Counted from the stretch's first letter, positions 39,001-47,600 are shown. The stretch: 64,000 bases of DNA from Echinostoma caproni (GCA_900618425.1 UZAN01039547.1:1-64000), one strand, 5' to 3'. Program-made: numbers and translations. The notes: generated by a model from the letters alone, not told the origin.

Positions 39001-42000
39001 CAGAATTTATTAGTTTTAAGGTATCTTTAACTTTTTGTTAACCAATCAGGTCTAATCTGAAAAACCAAACTTTATATTCATGTTTTTTATTCTAGTGCAG
39101 TTTAGATCTAAATTTACTTCACTATACACATATCTCTGATTTCTTGTTCAACTGCTAGAGTGCGGGAACAACATTGCACCAAGCTGCTGAATTGCGTTCT
39201 TCTTTAATGATTGCTTTTGACAATTTCCGCCGAATTTGCGGTGAGACCTCCTCCACTATGTCGATGGCCCAATGTATTCGGTCCTTGGCCTCACGACTGA
39301 CTGCGGCATGTGGAAATCCAGAGGCTTGGCCAATTCGTATGCGAATTCGACATGAAGACGATCTGCCACATCTTGAACTCCAAGCAACCAGTCCTGTGTT
39401 TGGTTCAAACCTCTCCGTGTACCCCAGTTTATCAACTTTGGGTGACGGTGGTTCAAGAACTTCTCAATCCGTGCGTTTTTCTCCAGCCCCAAGTGGCCTT
39501 CAGCGATCTCCTTCACTAATTTTGTCACCAAAAGTGCTTTTCGCCAGAAGGTTAAAACGAGAATCTAGGTCGATAGATGAAGAAACAGCTTCCAGTCTGT
39601 CGATCGATTTAAATCCTGATTCACTCAGCCAAAGGGAGACATCACCGCTGAGCACTGGCTTACCTCGGCGTCCAAGTATCCAATCCAGTACCAGTAGCGT
39701 GTCTTCCGTTTCCCTTGGTGGTCTCGATAAAATGAGGCGCACAGTCAACGAATTCGAACTTGTAAGTGATTATCTCCCCCTGAAAGAATGTCAGCTATCT
39801 CAAATGGAATTTTCACAATACCGTTTCTGACTCTTGTTTCCTCTTACATTTTTTTTCATTTGAATAGGACTCAAGTTGCATCTCTATCCAGGGAGTTTCC
39901 CTACAATGTGAATAAAACCTTGAAATGAGAGTTAGCAGAATACTGAAATTTTTTATTGCGCAGTCTCTCAGGGAATAGCAAATATATGAGGAGAACCAAC
40001 GAAATCCTGAAGGATAACAAACAGGCACTTAAAAACATCTATTCTAGTTGGCAGAATGTCGCTGACATTTCGTAGTTTTAACCAATCTTACTAAACAATT
40101 AGATTCTGTAGTCGACTTTGCCCTAACCTAAAAGGTTGGATACCTCACAATAATAATGGACACATGATAATAACAAATTTTTTCGGTGAATTGTTTAACA
40201 AACTATGCACAAAATAATAAATATATATGTAGGATTGGATATTGGGGTTATTATTCTTAGATGAACTGATCCATCGAATGACTGGTTTTATTTACTACGT
40301 GAAAGTGTTCTGCATGAACATGTCATCCATCAATAAGAGGACATGATTATGCTCCGAAAACGTGCGGTGGACTGCCAAAATGAGTCGCATATGGGCTACC
40401 CTCATGCTCTCCTCAAAACACTCTACAAGGGACCCATTGTTATCCATGCTAAATGACAGTCTGTTGAACGCTTCAGCGAAAAATCATGCGGAATGACAGG
40501 AATGAAAAAGTATTCGGTTAAACATACTGGGACAAAAGGAAGGAATAACAATGGAAAAGAGGGGCAGATACGACTTTGAACCACAAATTATATATATGTA
40601 TCATGTTGTTTGGGTTGGTTCATTTGATTCATAATCGCACCAGGCCTTTGTCGAACATTTAGTTAGGCTTCACTCGATTGGATTTCGTCAACTACCTAAA
40701 TCTTTTGTGTTTAATTTGTATTTACCTATATTCACATCACAAGCTAGAAACCATTCGGAATCGCTGTTGGTTTCAAGACAGTTAGAGTCCAACTTGGACC
40801 TTGTACGTAATACACTGTGCCCCATCCATTACTCAAACAATTGTTTATGATGCAACGGCTTGCGATCTAAGGAATTCTCGACTGATCTACATCATCTGTG
40901 CTAGATTGCTCAGCGTTGTCAAAGCCGTTGCAATCAATCGGTAGAAAACCCTTTCCAGTTAGCGAAAATACATCCTATGTAGCTTAATTTGAACAATGTA
41001 AACCTTCTACATTCAATTTTGCATGTATTTTGTAATCAACTTCCTAACCCTGTGAAAACGTTATGTTGGTGTGCAGGGAAGTCCTTAAGGATATTATTCG
41101 CGCCACCTTACTACACTACATCTACTTTCCAGATATTTAAACGTACATTGGAGCTTTTCTTCTCAAAATACAGAGCATGATGCAATAGTCAAATACCATA
41201 TGACTTTTCCCACTTCATAAAAAAGCCTCTAGAATTTTACAAGTTACCAGCACTACTCAATATTGAGCAAGCAACGCCGACCAACTGCTGGTTTTTCAAT
41301 AGGAAATGCATTTCACTGTATTTTATTCACAACAGCTCATTCATCTATATTTTTTTCAAATCTTTTGAAATTTCACTTGGCGAACTTTTGACCGTATGAG
41401 GATGAAGCCGGGTTTAAGATGTGCGAAAAGAAAACGTTAATTCTGTCCATCACATTTTGACTACATCATTATACCAGACGCTTCATAGAGTGTTTGGTTA
41501 CTGAGCCGAAACCATTTGGTTAAACTCCCCTGATCACTGTTCTCAATTGGATCTCAAATATGCCTGCTCATGGGTTTCTGTTTATTAGACTTTGTGGTAC
41601 ATTCATTCTGTGTTTCTTTCTGTATCTTCTCCCAACGCAGTTGATCGAGGCGTGCAAGATGATGATCAAACAAGGTCCATACCTACGAGTCAAGGTGAGT
41701 CAGAACTATTAAGAGCCTATTTTAGCAGAAGATTTAAATTATCTGGGGTTTGATAATGAAGATATTTCTAGGCATACTTTGCTTGACTAAAATAATATCA
41801 GAAAATCGACAAAGCTGATAGATATCATAACTCATAGGTTTCCAATACAACCAGTTTGATGTTTTATTGAAAGATTCATGCAAACATCAATAGGCATCAT
41901 TCATGGGTATTCGAAAATGAGAGGACTCTGTGTTTCATTGAGTCGGAACCTAAAACAACGGTATTGGAGTAACCATACATAGAAAAAATTGATATCCTAC

Positions 42001-45000
42001 CTAACATAGCAATGTGAGAAATTCATGTTTATCCTGTGAGACATTCATCTCAGAGGATATCTCCAAAAGTCGGCCATAATGGATAATTTAGGCAGTTAAC
42101 GGCTTCTTTGGTTGGACCAGTATACACCTACTACATAGAAATACAAATCCTCAAATTCAGCATCACTACAAGCAGTGGTGTTGCTGCTGCTGCCGCTGCC
42201 GTTACTACCACTACTGAAAGACAAGTAAAGAAACAAACGATCCGTGTGATAAACATAGAAGGACTGCGGTCAACGCATCTCTTCTCACCACGTTACAGTA
42301 ATACTTCGATCACATAAGCCAAGGCTAACTTTTGCCCGGGTTGTTGACATTTCCTGGATCCCATTACATTAGGAACATAGATCAAACTTCGATAGTTGTG
42401 CGTCACTCGCATGGGCAATCTCTGATGTCTAAAGCCTTCTGAGTGTGTTGACATCCGGTGAGTGATAAAGGACGTTGATTTATGGTGGCTCTGGTGACCT
42501 GTCTCTACCAAATGGGCGATTTATATGGTGAATGCTAACCCGTTCACTCCGTGCCATAACGATTTCAGGTTTTGTTCGCTGATATGTTTACACAGCTGTC
42601 TGATCGTACAAAAATCATCACGAGTGCACATACATTCTTACACAGGCCTGGAAAAAAATCGGTAGAGGTAGTCTTTCTTTGTTCTGGCATCAGATTACGG
42701 GGGCAGTTTTACAGTATTGAAGGTAAACTTCACTGTCTTGGATTCTACTGACTCTCTTGGTGAAAATGTTTCTCATGAATGATGAACTCCTTGGTTTCCT
42801 CCCATTCAGTCAGTTGGTGAACGTATCGAGATAATGGTTTTCTGACCAAATTTTTCCCAGTTCTTTGTTAAGCGCATAGTCCAAATAAGTATGTGTGGTA
42901 TTGCATCAAATTTTACTATTGAATAATGGACACAAAACTGTAAAAAAACATTTTATTGTCCAGATGACGCTATTTTGCAAAATGTTTTTCTTTATTCGGA
43001 ATCCTTAGAACATCTTCACAATAAAGCTTACAAAAATGACATTTGTCTCCCACTTTAAGATCATGTGGAGGGTTTCTCGACAGGTGTGCCTCACTGAATG
43101 TTGCCAAGAATGCATCTAAGCTGGTTTAATTGTAGATTAAACTAGAACGCCTTCTAAATACGGAAAGTGACGATCAAACTGAGTGATAGCTTGAGTGTTG
43201 AAGACTCCATCTTCGTTATAAAGCTGTTTGCCAAGAGTGGTCCAAACGAAAATCCTTGGTCACCGGAATTTTGTGGCAGTAATAAGTACTGTTTAACAAG
43301 ACTTGTATATTTACCGCACGCAGGCGACCGTTATTAATGGCCTCCATCACGGCTATGAAGAAAGAACTGTTCTTTTTCGTGTTATTCACCTATAATGTCC
43401 GACGTTTTACCAAATGTATGTTTGCGTGCAACGAGATTATGTCCATTGAAAAGGGTTTCTATGGTAAGTTTTCTGCTATCCTCATACAATCTATGTATTT
43501 AATTCAAACTGTTGCAATCCGCTTACTTCGGAAGCCTGTGTCAACCGGGTTCCAGAAATAATATAATATAATCCGTGATGACCACATTAAAAAAGCTTCA
43601 GACACTTGGGACTGCCAAAGCCAGTCACGTACAATTATGGCAGATTGATGGTGTATGCACAACGGTGACTGGTCTAGGCATTGTGTTCACTTCGAGCAAA
43701 AGGGTGATCGTGACATTTGTGATCTCAGAAAACATGTAGTGAACACGTTCTTGTGTGTGCTTCACGGATCATATGTGTTTGTTCATTTCCAATAGCAAAA
43801 TATTCCCATTGTTGCATAAGAACAAAGTCGAAACTCGAGGAAATTTCTTTTCGATATATCGTTTCAGGCATTTACATATATAGTTCGATTAGTCAGTAGA
43901 AAAATACAGCGCCTAAGCTGATGTTGAATGAATGTCTGTGTGCAAAATGTTTGGTTGACAACAAGCTGTGGGATCAAGATAATTGGATAGGGAAAACCGG
44001 ATAAAAATGTGTGAATTTGACACGATATGAAAGGTGTTAGTTCAGAATGAATAAAACAGGTGTGAAAGTGTGCGAAAAAAGACAATTCATGAGAAGTGGG
44101 GGAGGGAGAGAACAGAAAGCGTCACATACAGATATGGACAATGGTTCTTACCGGACAGAATTTGGAAGTTCACAAGTCTCTTCTGTTCACAGTTTGTTTG
44201 ATCACCTCGTTTGTTTTACCGCTCAACAGTATTCCTGAATGATCTAGAAATCCAAGGCTACCGCGTTTCATTTTGGTGTGTGAGATTTAAATCACATGCA
44301 AACGAGCTGAGTTGGTTCTAGTGTCGAAAATCGTTCTTCATCTAGCAAGAACTATGCGCTTAAGATAGTGAACAACACCACTCATCTAATTTAAAACCGT
44401 TCGAATAAAATCTTTGGTATGTCTGCTTCTTCTGAAAGAACTCAGTAGAGGTTATTGTATGCCAGAAATAGGACCTATAATATTTTCTTGGTCCTGTATC
44501 TTTCTGAATATTACTATCAACAATGGCCCATGACTGCTGAACTAAAATGAAGCACGAGCTGACAACGTACGTCAATTCACATATACTATAACTGGCATTC
44601 CCTCATATGATAACTGGGGTTATGTGGTGATACTAGACTACGAAATAACGTGAGCCACGGTGCGACACGGTACAGTGTATGGGCAACGAACCACAGGCCA
44701 GTAATTTCAACCAATCGGAGTCTATGCTATTCAACCGGATTTGTTTGTTTGTTTGTCTGTTACCACTACCACCACCACCACTTCAGCACAATCACCTGCA
44801 ACTCTATAGTGTAACGTGATTGGATTCATTTGACCTAGAATCACTGTCGAGTCAGATGAATCCCGAAGGAATAGCTGGAAAATTGGTTCAGAATGAAGTC
44901 ACTTGGAACATGTCTACGTACGCTTCACCTTCTGAATTTGACATTAGAATTGTTTAATGATGTCATTTGGAGTTTCAAAACACTAAATCTGATCGGATCA

Positions 45001-46722
45001 TTGATGAGCTGTCGTAGGATTTTCCTTAAATGGTGACTGGAGGTCAGTAAAATGGTTGTAATACTCTTGTCGTTTCTTGTTTACCAGCCGTGTAACGATA
45101 GCATGCTTGCTGCTCAAAATACCAGCCTACTTGTCATGTTTACGATTCGAGGCGATTGACAGTGTCCTTTCCCACTCGTGCTAACTGTGTGCTAGTCACA
45201 AGCACATGCTCGAAACTCTGGTCGGTGTTGTACCTCGCAGTTGTGAAACATGACCTCTGAGAATACCGGTCGATTTTACGTATTCGTCTTGAGAATGCCA
45301 GATAAGCAATGACCGCAGGTAACAGTCTTCTCGTGCGAATTTTGAAACCATGAGTGACTCTGATAATTATTAAAAATTACGTGCGGAACGTGAACGCCCG
45401 ACTGGTTTGCTAAGCTTGGGAGGATGCCGCAAAACCACTCCGAAGCTACAATATAGATCACCCCAATTAGCACTAGCCAATGTGTGAATGCTAAAAACTC
45501 ATGAAGATTCGTCTTGCTAAAAGAGTTATGCCAACCACTTCAAACACAGCGGAGGCAGTTACCATCCAAACTCATCCCTCTAAATTTGGTTGAAAATAGT
45601 GACCCCAAGTAACAATAGCCGTATTGAACATAGAAGTCATTTGTGATAAAGAGGGAGGGATCGGACCAGGGAACCTAATTTTTCTAATCAGCCAAATGCT
45701 GTTTCACAAGCATCATCACTCATCCACTTGACGGAATTCCTCTCGGAAAAAGCATCCATCTCAGGTGTTTAAATGATTCTTTGTGTTTTTAGAAACCAAC
45801 GCGAAATTATTTTGTAAGTAAAGAAACCGATCAAACACTCTAGCTCTATTGGTTTTTTAACTTATGTGAGTGTGTTTCATTGAACAAGGGTTATAAATCT
45901 ACATATTAAAATAATTTTGATCTATTTCCATGGTTTTCTGTTTTCCTAATACCTTCATTTCTCAAACTGTTAGCACAGTCACAAGTTTCAATAAAACATT
46001 TACTTTGTCTTGAAAAATATCTGTCTTCACCTTTCATTTTTTTGTGCCAGTTACAACACATCCAAAAGACAGCACTAGAGGCGTACACAACATTTTTGGA
46101 AGGATTGAAGGAGCCCAATCAGTCAGGCACTGGAAAGTCGACTGACGTATCAGACAAATCAAAATCGGAATGTGATGGTGATCATCCCGGAGGAAGTTTG
46201 CGCAAGTCAACTCTACTTCGATCTTCAAACGATCGAGCACCACGTTTGGGCTCATCGCGTCCGGAGGATAGACGAGATGACGATAAGCATACTTCGGGAT
46301 CGAGTGGTGGTACTTTATATTTGCGTCGAATGTCAAAGGTAGCCGACATCGTTACCTGGAACCTACGCATTCTGACTGGTCAGGCCGAAACCTTAGCCAT
46401 AACGCTTTCTGAATTGAACAATTGGCTTCGGCAAGCTCGAGAATCTGGTGCAGCAACTGGCCTTTTGGCTACTCAGTCTCAGGGTGGGGAAGATGCAGCA
46501 GATAAGCTGGATTCCTCATCCTCAATTAGTGACTCCGCTCCCGGTTTGGCACAGTCTACAGCAGATCTGACACAGACTACCGACTCGGTGGTCACAACCG
46601 CAACCGGTGCGAATCAGAGCAACACTACGTCTAGTACTGTGAACAACAAAACGACCGCTGCACGACTCAGTACCATCCGATCCACTTCACGTGTCACTTT
46701 GAGACCCCGATCTCGGAACTGA
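5461..46722 (+). CDS. PLCL: PLCL/PRIP gene (inactive phospholipase C-like), 13 exons, 5' incomplete
   Basis: The joined exons are 5461-5554, 6299-6416, 12634-12719, 15350-15467, 17101-17491, 19424-19526, 21062-21639, 24097-24406, 28671-28774, 33388-33486, 39159-39761, 41641-41694 and 46051-46722. Every junction is GT-AG and keeps frame, giving 1109 residues and a TGA stop. Domains are: EF-hand end (1-45), X box (about 55-245), linker, Y box (about 277-480), C2 (about 497-634) and a PRIP-type C-terminal region (635-1109). The C-terminal region separates PRIP from PLC-delta. Vertebrate PRIPs bind inositol phosphates and phosphatases and act in membrane receptor trafficking without cleaving PIP2. 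That role is known for the family and only inferred here. Catalytic positions are lost (His356 of PLC-delta1 is Asn116). The start codon, PH domain and first EF hands lie upstream or were not recognised. The alternative of an active PLC is unlikely. Confidence 0.93.
5555..6298 (+). other. PLCL intron, 744 bases
   Basis: This is AT-rich intron sequence with a TA-rich patch near 6060-6100. I see no gene or clear repeat in it. The 86-codon open frame ending at 6267 has no family resemblance. Confidence 0.8.
6299..6416 (+). CDS. PLCL: PLCL exon B: EF-hand end and start of X box
   Basis: This exon encodes residues 32-70 plus two bases of Thr71. It reads FTALLLSQECDVFDATHL and then QDMSQPITHYYLAASHKT, the universal PLC entry to the X box (QDMxQPLSHYxxxSSHNTY in active enzymes). 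His69 matches the first catalytic histidine (His311 of PLC-delta1, numbering from memory). The next residue, Asn in active enzymes, is Lys70 here. The AAS form in place of SSS recalls the NAS of vertebrate PLCL. The donor is GTAAGA. Confidence 0.95.
6417..12633 (+). other. PLCL intron, 6.2 kb, the largest in the gene
   Basis: This long intron splits the X box just after the first catalytic histidine. It holds a (TA)n run at 10073-10097. I see no other gene or recognisable transposon protein. Open frames at 8166-8548 and 8963-9232 on the minus strand and at 11169-11351 show no family resemblance and look like chance in AT-rich DNA. Confidence 0.75.
10073..10097. repeat. (TA)n microsatellite
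   Basis: About twelve uninterrupted TA units lie deep inside the 6.2 kb intron. This is directly visible and likely to be length-variable. Confidence 0.95.
12634..12719 (+). CDS. PLCL: PLCL exon C: X box, barrel segment up to CRYVE
   Basis: This exon encodes the end of Thr71 through Glu99 and one base of Ile100. It reads FLLEDQLTGPCSVEGYQRAL and then LSGCRYVE, aligning with the PLC pattern (Y)LxxDQLxGxSSVEGYxRALxxGCRCVELD. Glu99 matches the metal ligand Glu341 of PLC-delta1. The DQL/DQF form is shared with PLCL. The acceptor follows CTGTTTTTAG and the donor is GTGAGT. The flanking intron phases (2 and 1) match the neighbouring exons. Confidence 0.94.
13823..13857. repeat. Perfect 12-base inverted repeat with 11-base loop
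   Basis: The arms GAATGATCATTT (13823-13834) and AAATGATCATTC (13846-13857) are exact reverse complements separated by 11 bases. Each arm also contains the palindrome AATGATCATT. The sequence can form a hairpin or cruciform. Its function is unknown; it may be the relic of a small DNA transposon end. Confidence 0.9.
14463..14632 (+). repeat. tRNA-derived SINE-like element, family A, copy 1
   Basis: A tRNA-like segment starting near 14531 has an A-box-like TGGCGTAGTGGG and a B box GGTTCGATCCC at 14588-14598. The same segment recurs at 61121-61296 (minus) and 61408-61535 (plus). Similarity also covers about 70 bases upstream, including ACAAGCTCGCAAAGATGGGT, and a tail like GATGGGTTCGCACTGCTGATG. 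Similarity beyond the tRNA-like part shows a dispersed repeat and not a tRNA gene. Confidence 0.7.
15350..15467 (+). CDS. PLCL: PLCL exon D: X box with the second catalytic His replaced
   Basis: This exon completes Ile100 and runs to two bases of Glu139. It reads EVYDGHDGHPVVRRTNSRPG and then LPVQSVLETINDFGFIRS. Active PLCs have ELDCWDGxxxEPVVYHGHTLTSKI at this point. Glu101 takes the place of Asp343, and Asn116 takes the place of the catalytic His356 (numbering from memory). The TNSRP stretch replaces the GHTLT turn. The donor is GTGAGT. This exon is the clearest evidence that the enzyme cannot work as a phosphodiesterase. Confidence 0.95.
15468..17100 (+). other. PLCL intron, 1.6 kb
   Basis: This is AT-rich intron sequence with one unknown base at 16392. 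No repeat or gene was recognised. The overlapping frames at 16529-16996 on both strands are short and have no family resemblance. Confidence 0.75.
17101..17491 (+). CDS. PLCL: PLCL exon E: end of X box, with insertion, and X-Y linker
   Basis: This exon encodes the last base of Glu139 to Leu269. It begins YPLVVSIECYASPSQQLVLA, matching YPLILSLENHCSxxQQ of the family. Glu147 keeps the Glu390 position but the following Asn-His is Cys-Tyr. It ends the X box with WPSPRDLIGRILLQGKRLP, where Gln239 replaces Lys438 and Lys241 keeps Lys440. Between them, residues about 173-224 hold a charged stretch (LEVEERVERHQF...) several times longer than the same loop in vertebrate PLCL. The linker after LP is short, about 30 residues, with no autoinhibitory acidic block. 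The donor is GTAGGC. The frame is open upstream past the acceptor, so the start was set by phase with exon D. Confidence 0.92.
17492..19423 (+). other. PLCL intron, 1.9 kb
   Basis: No gene or clear repeat was recognised. The stretch 18600-18900 is less AT-rich than its surroundings but has stops in all frames I read. Confidence 0.75.
19424..19526 (+). CDS. PLCL: PLCL exon F: start of Y box
   Basis: This exon encodes residues 270-303 and one base of Gly304. It reads NNPSQTCVITRELSDLYFFD and so on. CVITRELSDLYFF matches the start of the Y box (LCRELSDLVxxxxSV). The acceptor ends TTGAATTGACAG and the donor is GTAAGT. The exon enters in phase 0 and leaves in phase 1, fitting both neighbours exactly. 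The other two frames meet a stop or lose the match. Confidence 0.9.
19527..21061 (+). other. PLCL intron, 1.5 kb, with a SINE-like copy
   Basis: It contains family B copy 1 at 20600-20775. The remainder shows no recognisable element. Confidence 0.75.
20600..20775 (+). repeat. SINE-like element, family B, copy 1
   Basis: A tRNA-like head (TCCTGGTAGTAATG, then GTATTCGAATCCTAGCACTACC, a B-box-like motif) is followed by about 100 bases and the tail TCAAAGGAAGTAAAAA. It resembles 22470-22660 and 30820-30995 along its length by eye, in the same orientation. Confidence 0.55.
21062..21639 (+). CDS. PLCL: PLCL exon G: Y box with large Ser/Pro-rich insertion
   Basis: This exon encodes Gly304 to Gln496. 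Residues about 305-376 are Ser/Gly/Pro-rich, with no counterpart in the PLC Y box. After that the barrel resumes (HPYHFVLMSEMEASRALG) and continues with PSRADSSNLNPLDIWAWGGQ, CVPLNYQTAGLIMDLATGFF and NGACGYVLKPQLYR, all canonical Y-box motifs. Where active enzymes have LSRIYP, with Arg549 and Tyr551 contacting the inositol phosphate, this protein has MLKVLP (Lys410, Leu412). Ser522 appears to be Leu383. DSSN (419-422) is kept. The exon ends in phase 0 at a GTTAGA donor. Confidence 0.95.
21640..24096 (+). other. PLCL intron, 2.5 kb, with a SINE-like copy
   Basis: It contains family B copy 2 at 22470-22660. Open frames at 22374-22733 run through that repeat and are not genes. The 23286-23767 frames have no recognised similarity. 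Confidence 0.75.
22470..22660 (+). repeat. SINE-like element, family B, copy 2
   Basis: GATAGTCTTCAAATTATCGC through GTTGGAATCCTATCACCACC matches the head of copy 1 at 20600. TCATATGTGTGATAAAAGGA plus AGTAGAATAAAA matches its tail. It lies about 1.9 kb downstream of copy 1 in the same orientation, across exon G. Confidence 0.55.
24097..24406 (+). CDS. PLCL: PLCL exon H: C2 domain, main part
   Basis: This exon encodes residues 497-599 and one base of Gly600. It begins IFRLRILSAQQLPKPRGSVS. Further on are GDTIEPYVVIEIHGIPVDCA, FDDTFEFCVHLGSLALVRFV, VLDDHAIGDDFIGQNTIPF and DCLLPG. This is the PLC-type C2 domain and is closest to PLCL in memory (EIHGIPADCxEQRT, VVLDDxxIGDEFIGQYTIPF). Some acidic calcium-loop positions are kept, but the DPYV motif is EPYV. 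An Ala/Gly-rich TSTAAAGSASG replaces the usual loop before FDDTF. The donor is GTAAGC. Confidence 0.96.
25345..25365. repeat. (CA)n short microsatellite
   Basis: An imperfect CA repeat interrupted by one CG is visible directly. Confidence 0.85.
27225..27660 (-). pseudogene. Penelope-like retroelement fragment (RT C-terminal part and GIY-YIG start)
   Basis: Reading the minus strand, the open frame at 27653-27339 shows KTLFPRARNICSPDTLNVEE, FLRSRLMSNGHPEKF, KKALFIKHSMKGDRIGNDV and TFPPAQLRLIAS. These match the conserved region after the reverse transcriptase of Penelope-like elements (RARxICS, LxxNGYPxxF, LPFKGDxI, TFPAAxLR). After a stop near 27340, the frame CSFGDAYVRRTNRQLSKRM (27290-27225) looks like the start of a GIY-YIG endonuclease (CxCGxxYIGRTxRxL). 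Stops upstream and downstream and the lack of the catalytic RT motifs show a dead, truncated copy. A CR1-type origin is less likely because of the GIY-YIG-like part. Confidence 0.65.
28671..28774 (+). CDS. PLCL: PLCL exon I: C2 domain, last strands
   Basis: This exon encodes Gly600 to Glu634. It reads YRHVRLRSDTGEPIPLATLF and VHITITAKTLDGNE. GYRHVxLRSxxGxxxxxxTLFVHIxI closes the C2 domain in PLC-delta, PLC-eta and PLCL. The acceptor ends CTGATTTCAG, the donor is GTAAGT, and the exon leaves in phase 0. The weakly conserved tail corresponds to the start of the PRIP-specific region. Confidence 0.96.
28775..33387 (+). other. PLCL intron, 4.6 kb, with a SINE-like copy
   Basis: It contains family B copy 3 at 30820-30995 and two unknown bases at 33128-33129. 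No other element was recognised; the minus frame at 31818-32129 is unassigned. Confidence 0.75.
30820..30995 (+). repeat. SINE-like element, family B, copy 3
   Basis: It shares with the copies at 20600 and 22470 a tRNA-like head (GGCTAGGATGAT...TTCAAATCCGAAC), a middle around TTCACTGGCCACAACCCATT, and the tail CATACTCATTAAAATAAAAG followed by GAAG. It is the most diverged of the three. Confidence 0.5.
33388..33486 (+). CDS. PLCL: PLCL exon J: PRIP-specific C-terminal region, first part
   Basis: This exon encodes residues 635-667: PTSTGVLQRWRSRKRQAIQL and KKVGTSNFDELFK. It fits the PLCL stretch after C2 that ends in (L)KTIDDIFK, including the basic residues before it. Exact phase 0 at both ends, acceptor TTTTGTAG and donor GTAAGC support it. 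The identity is weaker than in the barrel and rests on position, phase and the FDELFK ending. Confidence 0.85.
33611..33650. repeat. GTT-rich simple repeat
   Basis: An imperfect (GTT)n run lies about 125 bases after exon J. Confidence 0.85.
35968..35998. repeat. Poly-C homopolymer, 31 bases
   Basis: An uninterrupted run of C follows a C-rich stretch (CACCCACCGCCAC). A run this long is rare and is prone to sequencing and assembly error, so its exact length is doubtful. On the minus strand it is poly-G and could form a quadruplex. Confidence 0.9.
39159..39761 (+). CDS. PLCL: PLCL exon K: PRIP C-terminal region with Ser-rich insertion
   Basis: This exon encodes residues 668-868. The start, LHQAAELRSSLMIAFDNFRR and then ICG, aligns with the PLCL segment LREAIDMRENMQNAIVSxKELCG. 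SMAQCIRSLASRL (702-714) and DDLPHLE (734-740) align with SLKQCLLTLSSRL and the FPYLE motif. From about 742 to 857 there is a Ser/Pro-rich, low-complexity insertion with basic patches such as KRESRS and RRPS (837-840, an R-R-x-S protein kinase A-type site). Conservation resumes at MRRTVNEFEL, which leads into exon L. The donor is GTAAGT. The insertion is probably disordered and may be a regulatory segment; this last point is inference. Confidence 0.92.
39762..41640 (+). other. PLCL intron, 1.9 kb
   Basis: No gene or repeat was recognised. The open frame running from exon K past its donor to 39830 is not needed and has no family match. Confidence 0.75.
41641..41694 (+). CDS. PLCL: PLCL exon L: 54-base exon
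   Basis: This exon encodes residues 869-886, LIEACKMMIKQGPYLRVK. It fits the PLCL helical segment MLxAYDLMIQESRFLIE, with a matching spacing to exon M. The acceptor is CTTCTCCCAACGCAG, the donor is GTGAGT, and both ends are phase 0, so skipping it would keep the frame. It is too short to be found by open-frame length alone. Confidence 0.85.
41695..46050 (+). other. PLCL intron, 4.4 kb
   Basis: It contains a short TGC/CCA-type repeat patch at 42176-42222 and an ACC repeat near 44764-44781. No gene or transposon protein was recognised. Confidence 0.75.
42176..42222. repeat. Imperfect triplet repeat (GCT/ACC types)
   Basis: Runs of TGC and CCGCTGCCGTT followed by ACCACTACT are visible directly. 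In one frame it reads as an alanine run, but no exon signals surround it. Confidence 0.7.
46051..46722 (+). CDS. PLCL: PLCL exon M: last exon, PRIP C-terminus and stop
   Basis: This exon encodes residues 887-1109 and a TGA stop at 46720-46722. LQHIQKTALEAYTTFLEGLK matches the helical region before the PLCL signature. A hydrophilic stretch (about 908-975, rich in Ser, Asp and Arg) follows. The signature RRMSKVADIVTWNLRILTGQ (978-997) aligns with FAWNITVLKGQGDLLKNAK of PLCL. The final 80 residues are Ser/Thr-rich, low complexity, ending in RPRSRN. The acceptor follows TTCATTTTTTTGTGCCAG. This WN(L/I)xxLxGQ motif is the best single proof that the gene is PLCL and not PLC-delta. Confidence 0.94.
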   Translation, partial: LQHIQKTALEAYTTFLEGLKEPNQSGTGKSTDVSDKSKSECDGDHPGGSLRKSTLLRSSNDRAPRLGSSRPEDRRDDDKHTSGSSGGTLYLRRMSKVADIVTWNLRILTGQAETLAITLSELNNWLRQARESGAATGLLATQSQGGEDAADKLDSSSSISDSAPGLAQSTADLTQTTDSVVTTATGANQSNTTSSTVNNKTTAARLSTIRSTSRVTLRPRSRN

Positions 46723-47600
46723 AATCCATGATAACTTATGAACAACTCCGGATATTTTACACGGTTTGTATCGTCCGTTGGAGTCGGCTGCTCCCACATC
46801 GTGTTTCATCGGTTGAACAAGAAATGACCATGCTGATTCCGTAAATAACTTTGTGTGCTACCTCGTGCTTTCCCAATCCACCATCACTGATGTCCACAAA
46901 CTAACGAGAACAAGTAAGAGCCTATCCCTCCCCGTGCCATTGAAAGAAAGAAAACATTATTTTTTCGCTCAAAACATACAACGTAAGAACCAACCATGAT
47001 TAGTTATTTATGTCACCGAATGCACGACAGATTATTTCCTGTATAGAGCAAACCACATTGTGTTTATATTGCATCATGCTAAAATAGTCCTGAATCTACC
47101 ACATTTGTGTTTGGATAAGCGTTTCGACATTTGGTACTGTTATCTTGATCCATGTTAACGAAACCATTAGAGTTTCTCCCATGTGTTGAAATTTCTGTCC
47201 GTGAGTTGTTTCAATCCCTGTCCATCCTTGCCTCGGTTCCACACGTCTTATTGCATTCTTTGAAATAGATAAGACTCGTAGTTTCCAGACCATTTCAATG
47301 AGTTATGTTTTTGCTCGTCGTAAGCGCCAAAATCTCGTTCCCGTTTCTAACACCAACAACAACAACACTTCTAACCCTCCACTCACCCCGTTATTTGCTG
47401 ATTATCTTACCTTCAACATTTTCTCGTTCATGTGTGTGGGCATTGTGCTAGCTTTGTAGCTAAACTGGACGCTTTCTATCCATATTCCAACGGGTTATGC
47501 GAATATGGTGATTCATTTCAGATAGTTTTTAATCTAATTTATCTTTTTTTTTCTTTCGTGTGCTCCGTGTACCTCATTTCAGTTCAACATTTTTCGTGGC

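Larger units (their letters stand above)
33487..39158 (+). other. PLCL intron, 5.7 kb
   Basis: It holds a GTT-rich stretch at 33611-33650, a 31-base poly-C run at 35968-35998, an unknown base at 35379 and a G-rich patch at 38030-38150. A tRNA T-arm-like motif (AGTGGTTTGATTCCACT, near 38250) hints at a decayed SINE. No gene was recognised. Confidence 0.75.

Noticed and set aside
39256..39748. Minus-strand frames of 91 and 82 codons
   Set aside because: They lie fully opposite exon K and have no family resemblance.
39762..39830. Extension of exon K to an in-frame stop
   Set aside because: A strong GTAAGT donor at 39762 and conserved sequence in exons L and M show the gene continues.
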